Assembly (NCBI GenBank): GCA_013297865.1
Contig: JAAFIP010000011.1
Coordinates: 62,001-126,000 of the forward strand
DNA: 64,000 nucleotides
Direction of reading: 5' to 3'
Source: Polaromonas sp.
Lineage (GTDB): Bacteria; Pseudomonadota; Gammaproteobacteria; Burkholderiales; Burkholderiaceae_C
Below the pieces are notes generated by a model. That model was not told the origin of the DNA. It was given only the letters and a program-made list of their open reading frames with translations, and ran no database searches. Position numbers and translations under genes: made by a program. Every line of letters starts with the position of its first letter. The first letter of the stretch is position 1. Below, in pieces: positions 35,249-43,730 of the stretch.

Positions 35249-36223
35249 TCAGGAGGTTAGTACTCTGGGGGGTGCGGATGCGAGAAATTCATCGTGGCCC
35301 ATGCCATAAGCTTTATCTGCAGCAAGGCTGAACAAGGCACCTAACAGACTATCTGCCTTGCCAATGGTGAAACATGTCTTGATACTCGGCTCTTCAGCAC
35401 TGCCCAGCGCTGAGAGCAGTTCCGCATTGATGAAATGGGTTGCCGCTTTGATCTTCTGGATCACCGCATCCGATTGGCCGGCAGCCTGCGCCAGATCGAC
35501 CATGCTGTCCAGACCACTACGAAGCTCCAGTTGCAACCAGTGAGCCCCTGCCTGCCTGTCGAGTCCAAGGATGCCAAAGGGCGCAGGAATGACGACATAT
35601 TCGATCCATTGTCTTTCCTGGATGATTTTGCGCAACTCCAGGCGCACCGAACTTTCCTGCAGCACAGCATATTGTTCTGGTTTCAGTGCGCCACGCCATA
35701 TTCCTTCGTGGTAGTGCATCGGTTGGACGTGTTGCGCTGCCAAAGTCTCTGTCAGATGTCTTCCGATCTGGGGATGTTGTTTGGGGATGAAGGTCTCGAT
35801 GAGACCTTCATTAAACGCCCCGATGGCTACCAATTCGTCTGCCTTGCCTGTCAGCAAAACTCTCTTGACTGACCAAGCCGAGAGTTTTTTCAGAAATTCC
35901 AGCCCCGTCATGGCAGGCATTGCAAAGTCAGCAACGCAAGTTTGCGTCAACTGGTATCTGACAGACTGATTTTGCCAATATTCGAGTACCTGTGGAATGA
36001 TGCCAGCACCAGCCTGGTAGCGGTTCACCATTTGCTGGTGCAGCCATACGTCTTCCTTCCATAGTGCATATTGCCTGCTGCAAAACTCAAAGCAATCATC
36101 CGCATGGGTAAACAAGCTAACATTCCAGTGACCAGGCAGGACTAAGGCGAGGGTCTCCAGATAATTAGCATCATCATCCAGGAAGACCAGGGAGTTAGGC
36201 CGATGATAAAGAGGAAACGCCAT
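35249..36223 (-). CDS. Response regulator with enlarged receiver and unknown output domain (LqsR/JqsR-like)
   Basis: 324 residues from the ATG at 36223. The acidic pocket LDDDAN is at 15-20 and the likely phosphoacceptor Asp99 is in CVADFAMPAMTG, followed by LLTGKAD. Standard receivers have the Asp near position 54, so about 45 extra residues lie between the pocket and the Asp. The rest (about 150-324) has no helix-turn-helix or known enzymatic domain. Its first bases overlap the end of the kinase gene by 29, so the two are coupled. LqsR and JqsR are comparable partners of alpha-hydroxyketone kinases. Confidence 0.75.
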   Translation of the reverse strand: MAFPLYHRPNSLVFLDDDANYLETLALVLPGHWNVSLFTHADDCFEFCSRQYALWKEDVWLHQQMVNRYQAGAGIIPQVLEYWQNQSVRYQLTQTCVADFAMPAMTGLEFLKKLSAWSVKRVLLTGKADELVAIGAFNEGLIETFIPKQHPQIGRHLTETLAAQHVQPMHYHEGIWRGALKPEQYAVLQESSVRLELRKIIQERQWIEYVVIPAPFGILGLDRQAGAHWLQLELRSGLDSMVDLAQAAGQSDAVIQKIKAATHFINAELLSALGSAEEPSIKTCFTIGKADSLLGALFSLAADKAYGMGHDEFLASAPPRVLTS

Positions 36224-37568
36224 GGTGGTTTGAATTTGGTGAGGAGATATCCTGAGCAGGAAGTTCAATCATGAAGGCTGCGCCAACCGCAGGTTCAGAC
36301 TTGACACGAATAGTACCTCCTGATGCCTGAATGACCTGTTTGCAGTATGCCAAACCCAGTCCATGGCCAGTGTCGTGGTTGGTCGAAAAAAACGGTTCGA
36401 AAATATGTGCAATATGCTCCGTACTGATCCCCATCCCTTTGTCTGCCACTGTGATCCTGCCGGTTGAAGAGCGCGTACCCAGCTCAATCCTCAAATCGCC
36501 TGGTGAGAACCTGGATTGGGCAGCCTTTAAAGAATGCAGTGCATTTTTCAGTAGATTGTTAAGTACCTGCGTGAATTGTCGCTCAGAACCGAAAAACCAG
36601 AAGTCCTCATGCATGATAACTTCGATGCAATCCTCTTCTTTTTTCGATCCGAAAGGATAGTGGGTGACTACCTGATTGACCAAACCTGTGGCAGATATCA
36701 ATTGCTTGCTGGGAGGCAACTGCATAAAACGTGCGTTCATCATCTGCAGATCAATGTGGTGATGGATGGTACGCGTCAAGGATTCCAACCGATGCGATAG
36801 CTTGTTCAGTCTTTGCAGACGGCTGCGCTCGTCATTATTGGTGGCTTCGCTCAACATGGCTTGGCTGATCAATGATGCCGTGGCTAGAGGTGTTCTCAAT
36901 TCATGAGCCATGATGCCAATGACTACCAATGCGTGTCGCAAACGCTCTCGACGTAGATTGGCACTGGAGGCGGCCAAAGCCAGAGCAACAAAAAATGCAA
37001 AGCAGATCACCCAAAAGCTGGCAGCCGTGAAAACAGGCAATGCACCCAATTGCCAATAGGCACACAGTGTACCTACAGCTGTACCAGTAAAAAAGCCTAT
37101 CGTCGCAAGGCGCCAGTCAGTCACATGGAAATAGAGCAGGATGATGGTCACCAGGGTGGCAAACCACACGGCATTGCCACCATTCATCCAATACATCCAG
37201 CTGAAAAATACAGGTAACTGAATCCAGCATACTATTGAAAAATAACGCAGTGCCCATTTGTTGAACTGTTCGTGTTGGGTATGCTTGTACAAAAGCCCCG
37301 AACCAAGCAAACCAAGGCTGATCCGGACATAGATGTTTTCGTAAGGTTGGGGAGAAACTGCGGTCCAGATATACCAAAAGAAAGGATGCCCCAGCAGCAT
37401 GAAAATACCCAACCATTTCAGTCGCAATGGCGTGGGATGAAGTATGGTTTCGAACTCTGGGTCGAATACTTCTTCTTTGAATCGCAATAAAAGGGGTTTT
37501 CGCATGGAAAATGAGCGTGTGTTGAATGTAGTCAATCGTTGACCTGAGGTCGTCACGGGTATATCCAC
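36195..37568 (-). CDS. CqsS/LqsS-like membrane sensor histidine kinase
   Basis: 457 residues from a GTG; an ATG at 37505 (MRKPLLLRFKEE) is also plausible. About six membrane helices occupy residues 50-210, matching the sensor part of CqsS. The phosphorylation site is MAHELRTPLA near 220. The ATPase domain has NNLLKNALHS, DKGMGIS, EPFFST and GHGLGLAYC. Unlike CqsS it lacks a fused receiver; the receiver is the separate downstream gene. The expected ligand is the product of the adjacent CqsA-like synthase. Confidence 0.87.
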   Translation of the reverse strand: MDIPVTTSGQRLTTFNTRSFSMRKPLLLRFKEEVFDPEFETILHPTPLRLKWLGIFMLLGHPFFWYIWTAVSPQPYENIYVRISLGLLGSGLLYKHTQHEQFNKWALRYFSIVCWIQLPVFFSWMYWMNGGNAVWFATLVTIILLYFHVTDWRLATIGFFTGTAVGTLCAYWQLGALPVFTAASFWVICFAFFVALALAASSANLRRERLRHALVVIGIMAHELRTPLATASLISQAMLSEATNNDERSRLQRLNKLSHRLESLTRTIHHHIDLQMMNARFMQLPPSKQLISATGLVNQVVTHYPFGSKKEEDCIEVIMHEDFWFFGSERQFTQVLNNLLKNALHSLKAAQSRFSPGDLRIELGTRSSTGRITVADKGMGISTEHIAHIFEPFFSTNHDTGHGLGLAYCKQVIQASGGTIRVKSEPAVGAAFMIELPAQDISSPNSNHHGVSSLSSA

Positions 37569-37616
37569 ATTTCAGCGTCGTATTGTGATCGGTTTCTTCC
37601 CATAAAAGTATGAGCA

Positions 37617-38285
37617 ATGCATTCTCCTGCTAATTTTGACAGCTTGGTGCTCGATGGTCTTCTGGTCGATTGGCTCAGTGCACTTAAGCCTTACTCTGTT
37701 GAGGCGGTGATCGTGATGGGCCCTGCGGTGACGGGAACTGCAACGCAGCGCTGGGTGCATGCGGTGTATCCGCCGCGTTTGCTGGATACCGCGGTGGCGC
37801 TGGCGGACAGCATGGACTTTGGCTATGTATGGCAGGCCAGTGACTCGCCGATGGTGGCCTGGCAGACCATTTCACGTGGCACTTATGGAGATTTGGGTCG
37901 CTGGCGCATACTGGCCTTGGGCCACGGCCTGCAGAGCATGGTGCGCGTGGAATTTTCCTTGCCCAGAGCGCGTGCTTTTGAGTGCTTTTTATTTACATCA
38001 CAGGCCATGCATGAGCGCGCTGAAGCAGCCGCGCTGGTGTGGTCCACCTTGAACATCTGGCCCAAGATCAAACGCGCTATTGCAGATATCGCCTGCCCGC
38101 TCAGCCGCAGGGAAAAGGAATGTCTGGCTTTGGCCTTTGACGGACAAACCGCTTCCGACAGCGCCACCACGCTCAAATGCAGCGAGCGCACCGTCACCTA
38201 CCATCTAGCCAACGCCATGCGCAAGCTGGGCGTGGACAACAAGCTAGCCGCCATCGAGCGCGCCTGCTGGTACGGTGTGATCTAA
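37617..38285 (+). CDS. LuxR-type transcriptional regulator
   Basis: 222 residues. The C-terminal LuxR helix-turn-helix starts near 158: LSRREKECLALAFDGQTASD, then SERTVTYHLANAMRKLGV. The N-terminal 150 residues have the length of an autoinducer-binding domain but only weak resemblance to it (WVHAVYPPRLL). It is divergent from the sensor kinase, 48 bases away. No AHL synthase gene is in the window, so it would be a LuxR solo or respond to the island's own signal. It is the natural candidate to bind the lux-box-like site at 33898. Confidence 0.85.
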   Translation: MHSPANFDSLVLDGLLVDWLSALKPYSVEAVIVMGPAVTGTATQRWVHAVYPPRLLDTAVALADSMDFGYVWQASDSPMVAWQTISRGTYGDLGRWRILALGHGLQSMVRVEFSLPRARAFECFLFTSQAMHERAEAAALVWSTLNIWPKIKRAIADIACPLSRREKECLALAFDGQTASDSATTLKCSERTVTYHLANAMRKLGVDNKLAAIERACWYGVI

Positions 38286-38292
38286 CGACTCC

Positions 38293-39747
38293 TCACAGCG
38301 CAGGCCGCCGTGCCAGCACCTCCTGTGCCACCTGCTCATACGCATGCGCCAGCTGCAGCACGCCCAGGTCGTCCTGCGGCTTGCCAATGATCTGCAGGCC
38401 CATGGGCAGGCCTGCTGCGTTGAAGCCACAGGGAATGCTGATGCACGGCAGCCCGGCAAAGGTGGCGTAGATCACACATTCCATCCAGCGGTGGTAGGTG
38501 TCCATGGCCCGGCCATTGATCTCCTGGGGCCAGCGCTGCTGGACATCGAAAGCAAAGGTTTGCGCGCTGGGCAAAGCCAGGTAGTCGCAGGATTCAAACA
38601 GGCCCAGCAGGTGCTGGTAAAAACTGCTGCGTGTGCTGCTGGCGTGCATGAACTGTGCGCCCGTCAGGCTCTGCGCGCTGTCGTGCTCCCACAGCGCTTC
38701 GGCCTTGATGCGCTGGCGGTTGTGGGGCTGCAGCAAGAACGGCGCAATCCGCGAGGCAACCAGGGCCTTGCGCCATACCAGCCAGGCGTCCCACACCCGC
38801 TCGGGCGCAAAGCCCAAGGCAGTGGGCTCCACCACGCAGCCCATATGGCCCAGGCGCTGCAAACCCTGCTCGCACACATCCAGCACACCGGGCTCCATTG
38901 GCAGATAGCCCTGCAAGTCACCCAACCAGGCTATACGCTTGTTTTTAGTATAAAAACCGCCTTCAGCCCAATGAAATATCGCGGGAGCAGCTATTGAAAT
39001 AGGAGCGCGCTGGTCGTAACCAGATTGTGTTTGCAGCAGCAGCGCCAGATCGCGCACACTGCGCCCCATCGGGCCTTCGGTGCCCAGCTGGGCGGTCCAC
39101 ACATCGGTGGCGGGCCACATCGGCACGCGGCCCTGGCTGGGCCGCATGCCAAAGATGTTGCACCAGGCAGCCGGATTGCGCAGGCTGCCCATGAAGTCGC
39201 TGCCGTCGGCCACACTCAGCATGCCAGTGGCCAGCGCCGCTGCTGCGCCGCCGCTGGAGCCACCGGCAGACTTGGCTAAGTCGTAGGGATTGAGGGTAGG
39301 GCCAAACACCTCGTTGAAAGTATGCGAGCCCAGGCCAAACTCGGGCACATTGGTTTTGCCGATCACGATGCAGCCAGCGGCCTTCATACGCTGCACCATC
39401 AGGCCGTCCTCCTGCGGCACAAAATCGTGCATCAGCGGGCTGCCTAAAGTGGTGCGCAAGCCCTTGGTCGGCGCGAGGTCTTTGATGGCCTGGGGCAGGC
39501 CGTGCATCCAGCCCATCGACTGACCGCGTGCCAGCAGGGCGTCACAGTGGTCAGCCTCTTGCAGCAGGGTGGCTTCATCGCGCAGACTCACGATGGCGTT
39601 GACTATGGGGTTTACCTGGGCAATGCGTTCGAGGGTAGCCGCCATCAGTTCGCGGCATGAAATCTGCTTATTGTGGATGGCTTGCGACAGCGCGTGCGCG
39701 GGCAAAGTGGTCAGGGTCTTGGTAGTTGCGATAAGTGTTGAATCCAT
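38293..39747 (-). CDS. Amidase (amidase-signature family)
   Basis: 484 residues from the ATG at 39747; an upstream TTG (39786) is less likely. The Ser-Ser-Lys catalytic triad lies in KDLAPTKG and GGSSGGAAAA. A family A repeat supplies about 21 residues in the middle (near 247-267, including SIAAPAIFHWAEG) while keeping the frame. The substrate is probably a carboxamide or small peptide-like compound. It is divergent from an ABC importer's binding-protein gene, which suggests a joint uptake and degradation role. Confidence 0.9.
   Translation of the reverse strand: MDSTLIATTKTLTTLPAHALSQAIHNKQISCRELMAATLERIAQVNPIVNAIVSLRDEATLLQEADHCDALLARGQSMGWMHGLPQAIKDLAPTKGLRTTLGSPLMHDFVPQEDGLMVQRMKAAGCIVIGKTNVPEFGLGSHTFNEVFGPTLNPYDLAKSAGGSSGGAAAALATGMLSVADGSDFMGSLRNPAAWCNIFGMRPSQGRVPMWPATDVWTAQLGTEGPMGRSVRDLALLLQTQSGYDQRAPISIAAPAIFHWAEGGFYTKNKRIAWLGDLQGYLPMEPGVLDVCEQGLQRLGHMGCVVEPTALGFAPERVWDAWLVWRKALVASRIAPFLLQPHNRQRIKAEALWEHDSAQSLTGAQFMHASSTRSSFYQHLLGLFESCDYLALPSAQTFAFDVQQRWPQEINGRAMDTYHRWMECVIYATFAGLPCISIPCGFNAAGLPMGLQIIGKPQDDLGVLQLAHAYEQVAQEVLARRPAL
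38946..39008 (+). repeat. Repeat family A, copy 7 (inside an amidase gene)
   Basis: Plus-strand copy, antisense to the gene, with core AATATCGCGGGAGCAGCTAT preceded by AGCCCAATGA. In the gene it reads IAAPAIFHWAEGG. Confidence 0.93.
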
Positions 39748-39798
39748 TTTTGGGGCTATATTGTTAAAGCTTGTAATTTCTTCCAAAGGTAAGCCATT

Positions 39799-41382
39799 AT
39801 GAAACGTCGTTCTCTTGTTGTCAGCGCCACAGCAGCCATCGCTCTGGCTGGCGCGTTGCTAGCCCCCACCGCCCATGCGCAGGGCAAGACCCTCAAGGTT
39901 GTGCCGCATGCCAACATCACCATTCTCGATCCCATCTGGACCACCGCCTTCGTCACCCGCAACCATGGCTACATGATCTATGACACGCTGTTTGGCACTG
40001 ACCTGGATGGCAAGGTCAAGCCGCAGATGGTGGACAAATGGTCGGTCAGCAAAGACAACCTGCTGTGGACTTTTACGCTGCGTGACGGGCTGGAGTTTCA
40101 CGACGGCAAGCCGGTGACCAGCGAAGACGTGGTGGCCTCGCTCAAGCGTTGGGCCAGCCGCGACAGCTTTGGTGGCGTGATGGTCAAGGCCGTGGATAGC
40201 TGGGACACCCCCAACGCCAAAACCTTCACCATCAAGCTCAAGTCCCCGTTTGGCGTGATGTTAGAAGCCTTGGGCAAGCCCTCGTCCAACGTGCCCTTCA
40301 TCATGCCCGCGCGCATCGCGGCCACATCCGGCAGCGAGCAGATCAAGGAGCACATCGGCTCAGGCCCATTCAAGTTCAACCCGGCAGATTTCAAGCCCGG
40401 CGAGCGCGTGATCTACACCAAGAACGACAAATACAAACCCCGCAGCGAACCGGCCAACGGCACCACCGGCGGCAAGGTGGTCAACGTGGACCGTGTGGAG
40501 TGGGTCATCATCCGCGACCCGCAAACCCAGTTCAATGCGCTGGTTGCTGGCGAGGTCGACATCATCGAGCAGCCTGCGTTTGAGCAGTACTCTTCGCTCA
40601 AAGCGCAAAAGGACGTGCAGATTTTTGATCTGTCGCCCGCAGGTGCGCAGTACATTTTTCGGTTTAACCATCTGCATGCACCGTTCAACAACGTGAAAAT
40701 CCGCCAGGCGGCCATGGTGGCGATGGGCCAGGAAGCGTTTTTGAAAACCCAGGTCGGCGCGCCCGGCATGTACAAATTCTGCAAGAGCATGTACCCCTGC
40801 GGCACGCCCTTTGCCAGCGACAACACCGGCCTCTATACCGGCATGGCTGATCCGAAAAAAGCCGCGCAAATGCTCAAAGACGCTGGCTATGACGGCACCC
40901 CCGTGGTGCTGATGCGCCCCACCGATCTGGCGGCCATCGCCAAAATCCCTCTGGTAGCCAAGCAACAGCTGGAGGCTGCAGGCTTTAAGGTAGATATGCA
41001 GCAAATGGACTGGGCCACGCTGCTGGCCCGCCGCGCCAAGAAGGACGCGCCCAAAGACGGTGGCTGGAACGCTTTTATGACTGCTTGGACGGCGGGCGAT
41101 ATTTTGAACCCTCTGACCATGGCCATGATGAACACCGCCGGGGACAAGGGCTGGTTTGGCTGGCAGGACGACAAACAGATTGACGACCTGAAAACCAAGT
41201 TTTCCCAGGCCAGCACAGACGATGAGAAGAAGAAAATCGCCGAGCAGATTCAACTGCGTGCGATGGAGACTGCAACGCACGTGCAGCTGGGCCAGTACAT
41301 CAACCCCGCTGCGGTGCGCAAAAACGTCAGCGGCATGGTGGCCTCGGGCGCTCAGGTGTACTGGAACATGAAGAAAGACTAG
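39799..41382 (+). CDS. ABC importer, oligopeptide-type solute-binding protein
   Basis: 527 residues. Signal peptide MKRRSLVVSATAAIALAG, with cleavage after AHA (near residue 30). The family 5 binding-protein fold shows LDPIWTTAFVTRNHGYM and WTFTLRDGLEFHDGKPV. It captures peptides or related solutes in the periplasm and hands them to the permeases encoded next. AAAGG lies upstream of the ATG. First gene of an operon interrupted by two family B modules. Confidence 0.93.
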   Translation: MKRRSLVVSATAAIALAGALLAPTAHAQGKTLKVVPHANITILDPIWTTAFVTRNHGYMIYDTLFGTDLDGKVKPQMVDKWSVSKDNLLWTFTLRDGLEFHDGKPVTSEDVVASLKRWASRDSFGGVMVKAVDSWDTPNAKTFTIKLKSPFGVMLEALGKPSSNVPFIMPARIAATSGSEQIKEHIGSGPFKFNPADFKPGERVIYTKNDKYKPRSEPANGTTGGKVVNVDRVEWVIIRDPQTQFNALVAGEVDIIEQPAFEQYSSLKAQKDVQIFDLSPAGAQYIFRFNHLHAPFNNVKIRQAAMVAMGQEAFLKTQVGAPGMYKFCKSMYPCGTPFASDNTGLYTGMADPKKAAQMLKDAGYDGTPVVLMRPTDLAAIAKIPLVAKQQLEAAGFKVDMQQMDWATLLARRAKKDAPKDGGWNAFMTAWTAGDILNPLTMAMMNTAGDKGWFGWQDDKQIDDLKTKFSQASTDDEKKKIAEQIQLRAMETATHVQLGQYINPAAVRKNVSGMVASGAQVYWNMKKD

Positions 41383-41386
41383 TCCG

Positions 41387-42328
41387 TTGCTGCGCTTTCT
41401 CGCCCAGCGCTTGCTGGCCACCATCCCGGTGCTCCTGGTGGTGGCCATCATTGTCTTTTTGATTCTGCGCCTCACGCCTGGTGACCCGGCAGCCGTGATT
41501 GCGGGCAACAACTCCACCAATGAAGATATTGAGCGCATCCGCGAAACACTGGGCCTGACCAAATCCACCCTCACGCAATTCTGGATCTGGATCACCAACG
41601 TACTGCAAGGCGACTTTGGTTATTCGTATTATTTGAACAAACCCGTCAAAGACCTGGTGCTGCAGCGCATCGAGCCTACGCTGTCGCTGGCCGCTGGCAC
41701 GATTACATTGGCCGTGCTGGTGGCGGTGCCACTGGGCACCCTGGCGGCCTGGCGCATGGGCGGCTGGTTGGACCGGTTTTTAAGCGCGTTTTCAGTGGCA
41801 GGTTTTTCAGTGCCGGTGTTTGTCACCGGCTATGCGCTGATCTGGCTGTTTGCCATAGTCCTTGATATCTTCCCGGTGCAGGGCTACCGGCGCATAGGCC
41901 AAGGCGTGTGGCCGTGGCTGCAGCAGCTGGTGTTGCCGTGGTGTACGCTAGCTACGATCTACGTAGCGTTGATTGCAAGGGTTACGCGGGCTAGTGTCTC
42001 AGAAGCATTGACCGAAGACTACATACGCACCGCCCGTGCCAAAGGCATCAAAGAGTCAGCCGTGCTGCTGCGTCACGCGCTGGCCAATGCGGCGGTGCCC
42101 ATTGTCACGGTGATTGGCATTGGCGTGGCGCTGCTGATTGGCGGCGTGGTGGTGACTGAGACGGTATATGCGATACCGGGCTTGGGTTCGCTCACCGTGG
42201 ATGCTGTGTTGAACCGCGATTTCCCTGTGATCCAAGGGTTGGTGTTGCTGTTCAGTGTGGCCTATGTGGGCATTAACCTGTTGGTGGATGTGTCTTACCT
42301 GTTTCTAGATCCACGCATTCGGTATTGA
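41387..42328 (+). CDS. ABC importer permease (DppB-like)
   Basis: 313 residues from a TTG four bases after the binding-protein stop codon; no upstream ATG fits. Six membrane helices, beginning RLLATIPVLLVVAII. The cytoplasmic EAA loop ALTEDYIRTARAKGIKESAV near 215 contacts the ATPase. The extracytoplasmic segment TPGDPAAVIAG is typical of the DppB branch. The second permease begins 523 bases later, beyond two family B elements. Confidence 0.92.
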   Translation: MLRFLAQRLLATIPVLLVVAIIVFLILRLTPGDPAAVIAGNNSTNEDIERIRETLGLTKSTLTQFWIWITNVLQGDFGYSYYLNKPVKDLVLQRIEPTLSLAAGTITLAVLVAVPLGTLAAWRMGGWLDRFLSAFSVAGFSVPVFVTGYALIWLFAIVLDIFPVQGYRRIGQGVWPWLQQLVLPWCTLATIYVALIARVTRASVSEALTEDYIRTARAKGIKESAVLLRHALANAAVPIVTVIGIGVALLIGGVVVTETVYAIPGLGSLTVDAVLNRDFPVIQGLVLLFSVAYVGINLLVDVSYLFLDPRIRY

Positions 42329-42435
42329 TGATGATCGTCGTTATGTCGTCTCTTTTATCAATGGCTTTCGCTTCGCGGGATCAGGTTCTTGCTTCGAGCG
42401 GCCAGACTGTTGCCTCGCTAGATCAGGCCGGCGGC

Positions 42436-42510
42436 GCGCTCAGCTCCGCGGCTGTCCCCCGCGGCGGCCTAGGGCCGCCTGCTCCTCCTTTATGCCGCTG
42501 CGCTGAGCGC
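42436..42510 (-). repeat. Repeat family B, copy 1
   Basis: 75 bp; the outer arms GCGCTCAGC and GCTGAGCGC are perfectly complementary. Inner hairpin GGCGGCC-CTA-GGCCGCC, with flanking GCAGCGGC on the minus strand. It forms an inverted pair with copy 2. The 523-base gap it lies in (42329-42851) holds no convincing gene. Confidence 0.9.
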
Positions 42511-42623
42511 ACCACCGACCTGATCTCCAAAAGGCGGTGGAGATTGACCGGTTGCACGCGGACCTTGGTTGATTCACGCGAGGTAATGAATATTCAACCG
42601 CTGCGTGTCCACCATGGTCGCTG

Positions 42624-42726
42624 CCCCGGCGCTTGGGGTGAGTGGCGCAGCGGCATCAAGGAGGAGGCAGCGGCCCTAGGCCGCCACGGGGGACAGCCGC
42701 GGAGCCAATCACCCCAAGTGCCGGGG
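42624..42726 (+). repeat. Repeat family B, copy 2
   Basis: 103 bp. The outer arms (CCCCGGCGCTTGGGGTGA and TCACCCCAAGTGCCGGGG) differ completely from copy 1 but pair with each other, with one G-U wobble. The central GCAGCGGCATCAAG and GACAGCCGCGGAGC are shared with copies 1 and 4. CCCGTACAAAACG follows at 42749, as it also does after copy 4. Confidence 0.9.
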
Positions 42727-42851
42727 CGTACACAAGCCCACACTCTGACCCGTACAAAACGCCAAACCCCTTGGCGTATAAAAACCCAAGCCCCAGGGCG
42801 CACAAAAATCCAAACGCAAGAGCACAGCGCAACCCCAAAGGCGCAAAAGCC

Positions 42852-43721
42852 ATGAATAACTTACAACGCTTGGCCCAAAACACCACCGTGCGGGTAGGTG
42901 CGTGTGTGCTTAGCGTGCTAATCGTCATCGCACTGCTGGCCCCCTGGCTGGGCACGCTCGACCCTGCAGCCATGGACTCTGCCAATATCAACAACGCTGC
43001 CGGAGTGAGCGGCAGCTTTGCGCAGCTGGACGGCAGCAGCAAGCCCCATACCTTCTGGTTTGGCAGCGACAGCTTTGGCCGCGACATCTACAGCCGCGTG
43101 CTCTATGGCACTCGCGTTTCGCTCACCATTGGCTTCACCACTGCCTTGGTGGCCATCGGCATCGGCGCGCTGCTGGGCATGCTGGCGGGCTACTTCCGGG
43201 CTGTGGACGCCGTGCTGATGCGCTTCATGGACGGGCTCATGGCCATCCCCTCCATTTTGCTGGCCATCGCCCTGGTGGCCGCCCTGGGCGCGCAACTGTG
43301 GACGGTGGTGGTCGCCATCGCCATCCCCGAGATCCCGCGCGTCACGCGCCTGGTGCGCTCTCTCGTGCTCACGCTGCGCGAAGAGCCGTTTGTCGAAGCT
43401 GCCAAGGCGCTGGCCACGCCTACGCACATCATTTTGTGGCGGCACATTTTGCCCAACGCCATGGCTCCGCTGATTGTGCAAGGCACCTTTGTCGCAGCCG
43501 CAGCGGTGCTGACCGAAGCGGTGTTGAGTTTTCTAGGCCTGGGTTTGCCCGCCGACATTCCCACTTGGGGCAATATCATGGCCGAGGGCCGTGTGCAGTT
43601 CAGCCAGTACCCCGGCAACGTGCTTTTTCCCGCCATGTTCCTTGTGCCCACCGTGCTGGCCATCAACCTGTTAGGCGATGGCCTGCGCGATGTGCTGGAT
43701 CCTAAATTTGCAAAACGCTGA
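42852..43721 (+). CDS. ABC importer permease (DppC-like)
   Basis: 289 residues from the ATG at 42852. An N-terminal helix VLSVLIVIALLAPWLG precedes a periplasmic segment (FGSDSFGRDIYSRV, a DppC hallmark) and five more helices. The EAA loop is EAAKALATPTHIILWRHILP near 180. With the DppB-like permease it forms the membrane channel. The gene lies beyond two family B elements, so it may rely on read-through or its own promoter. The ATPase gene follows after ten bases. Confidence 0.92.
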   Translation: MNNLQRLAQNTTVRVGACVLSVLIVIALLAPWLGTLDPAAMDSANINNAAGVSGSFAQLDGSSKPHTFWFGSDSFGRDIYSRVLYGTRVSLTIGFTTALVAIGIGALLGMLAGYFRAVDAVLMRFMDGLMAIPSILLAIALVAALGAQLWTVVVAIAIPEIPRVTRLVRSLVLTLREEPFVEAAKALATPTHIILWRHILPNAMAPLIVQGTFVAAAAVLTEAVLSFLGLGLPADIPTWGNIMAEGRVQFSQYPGNVLFPAMFLVPTVLAINLLGDGLRDVLDPKFAKR

Positions 43722-43730
43722 TCTCACGCC

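Noticed and set aside
42325-42855. 176-residue open frame between the two permease genes
   Set aside because: Most of it runs through both family B elements; no ribosome-binding site or family resemblance.
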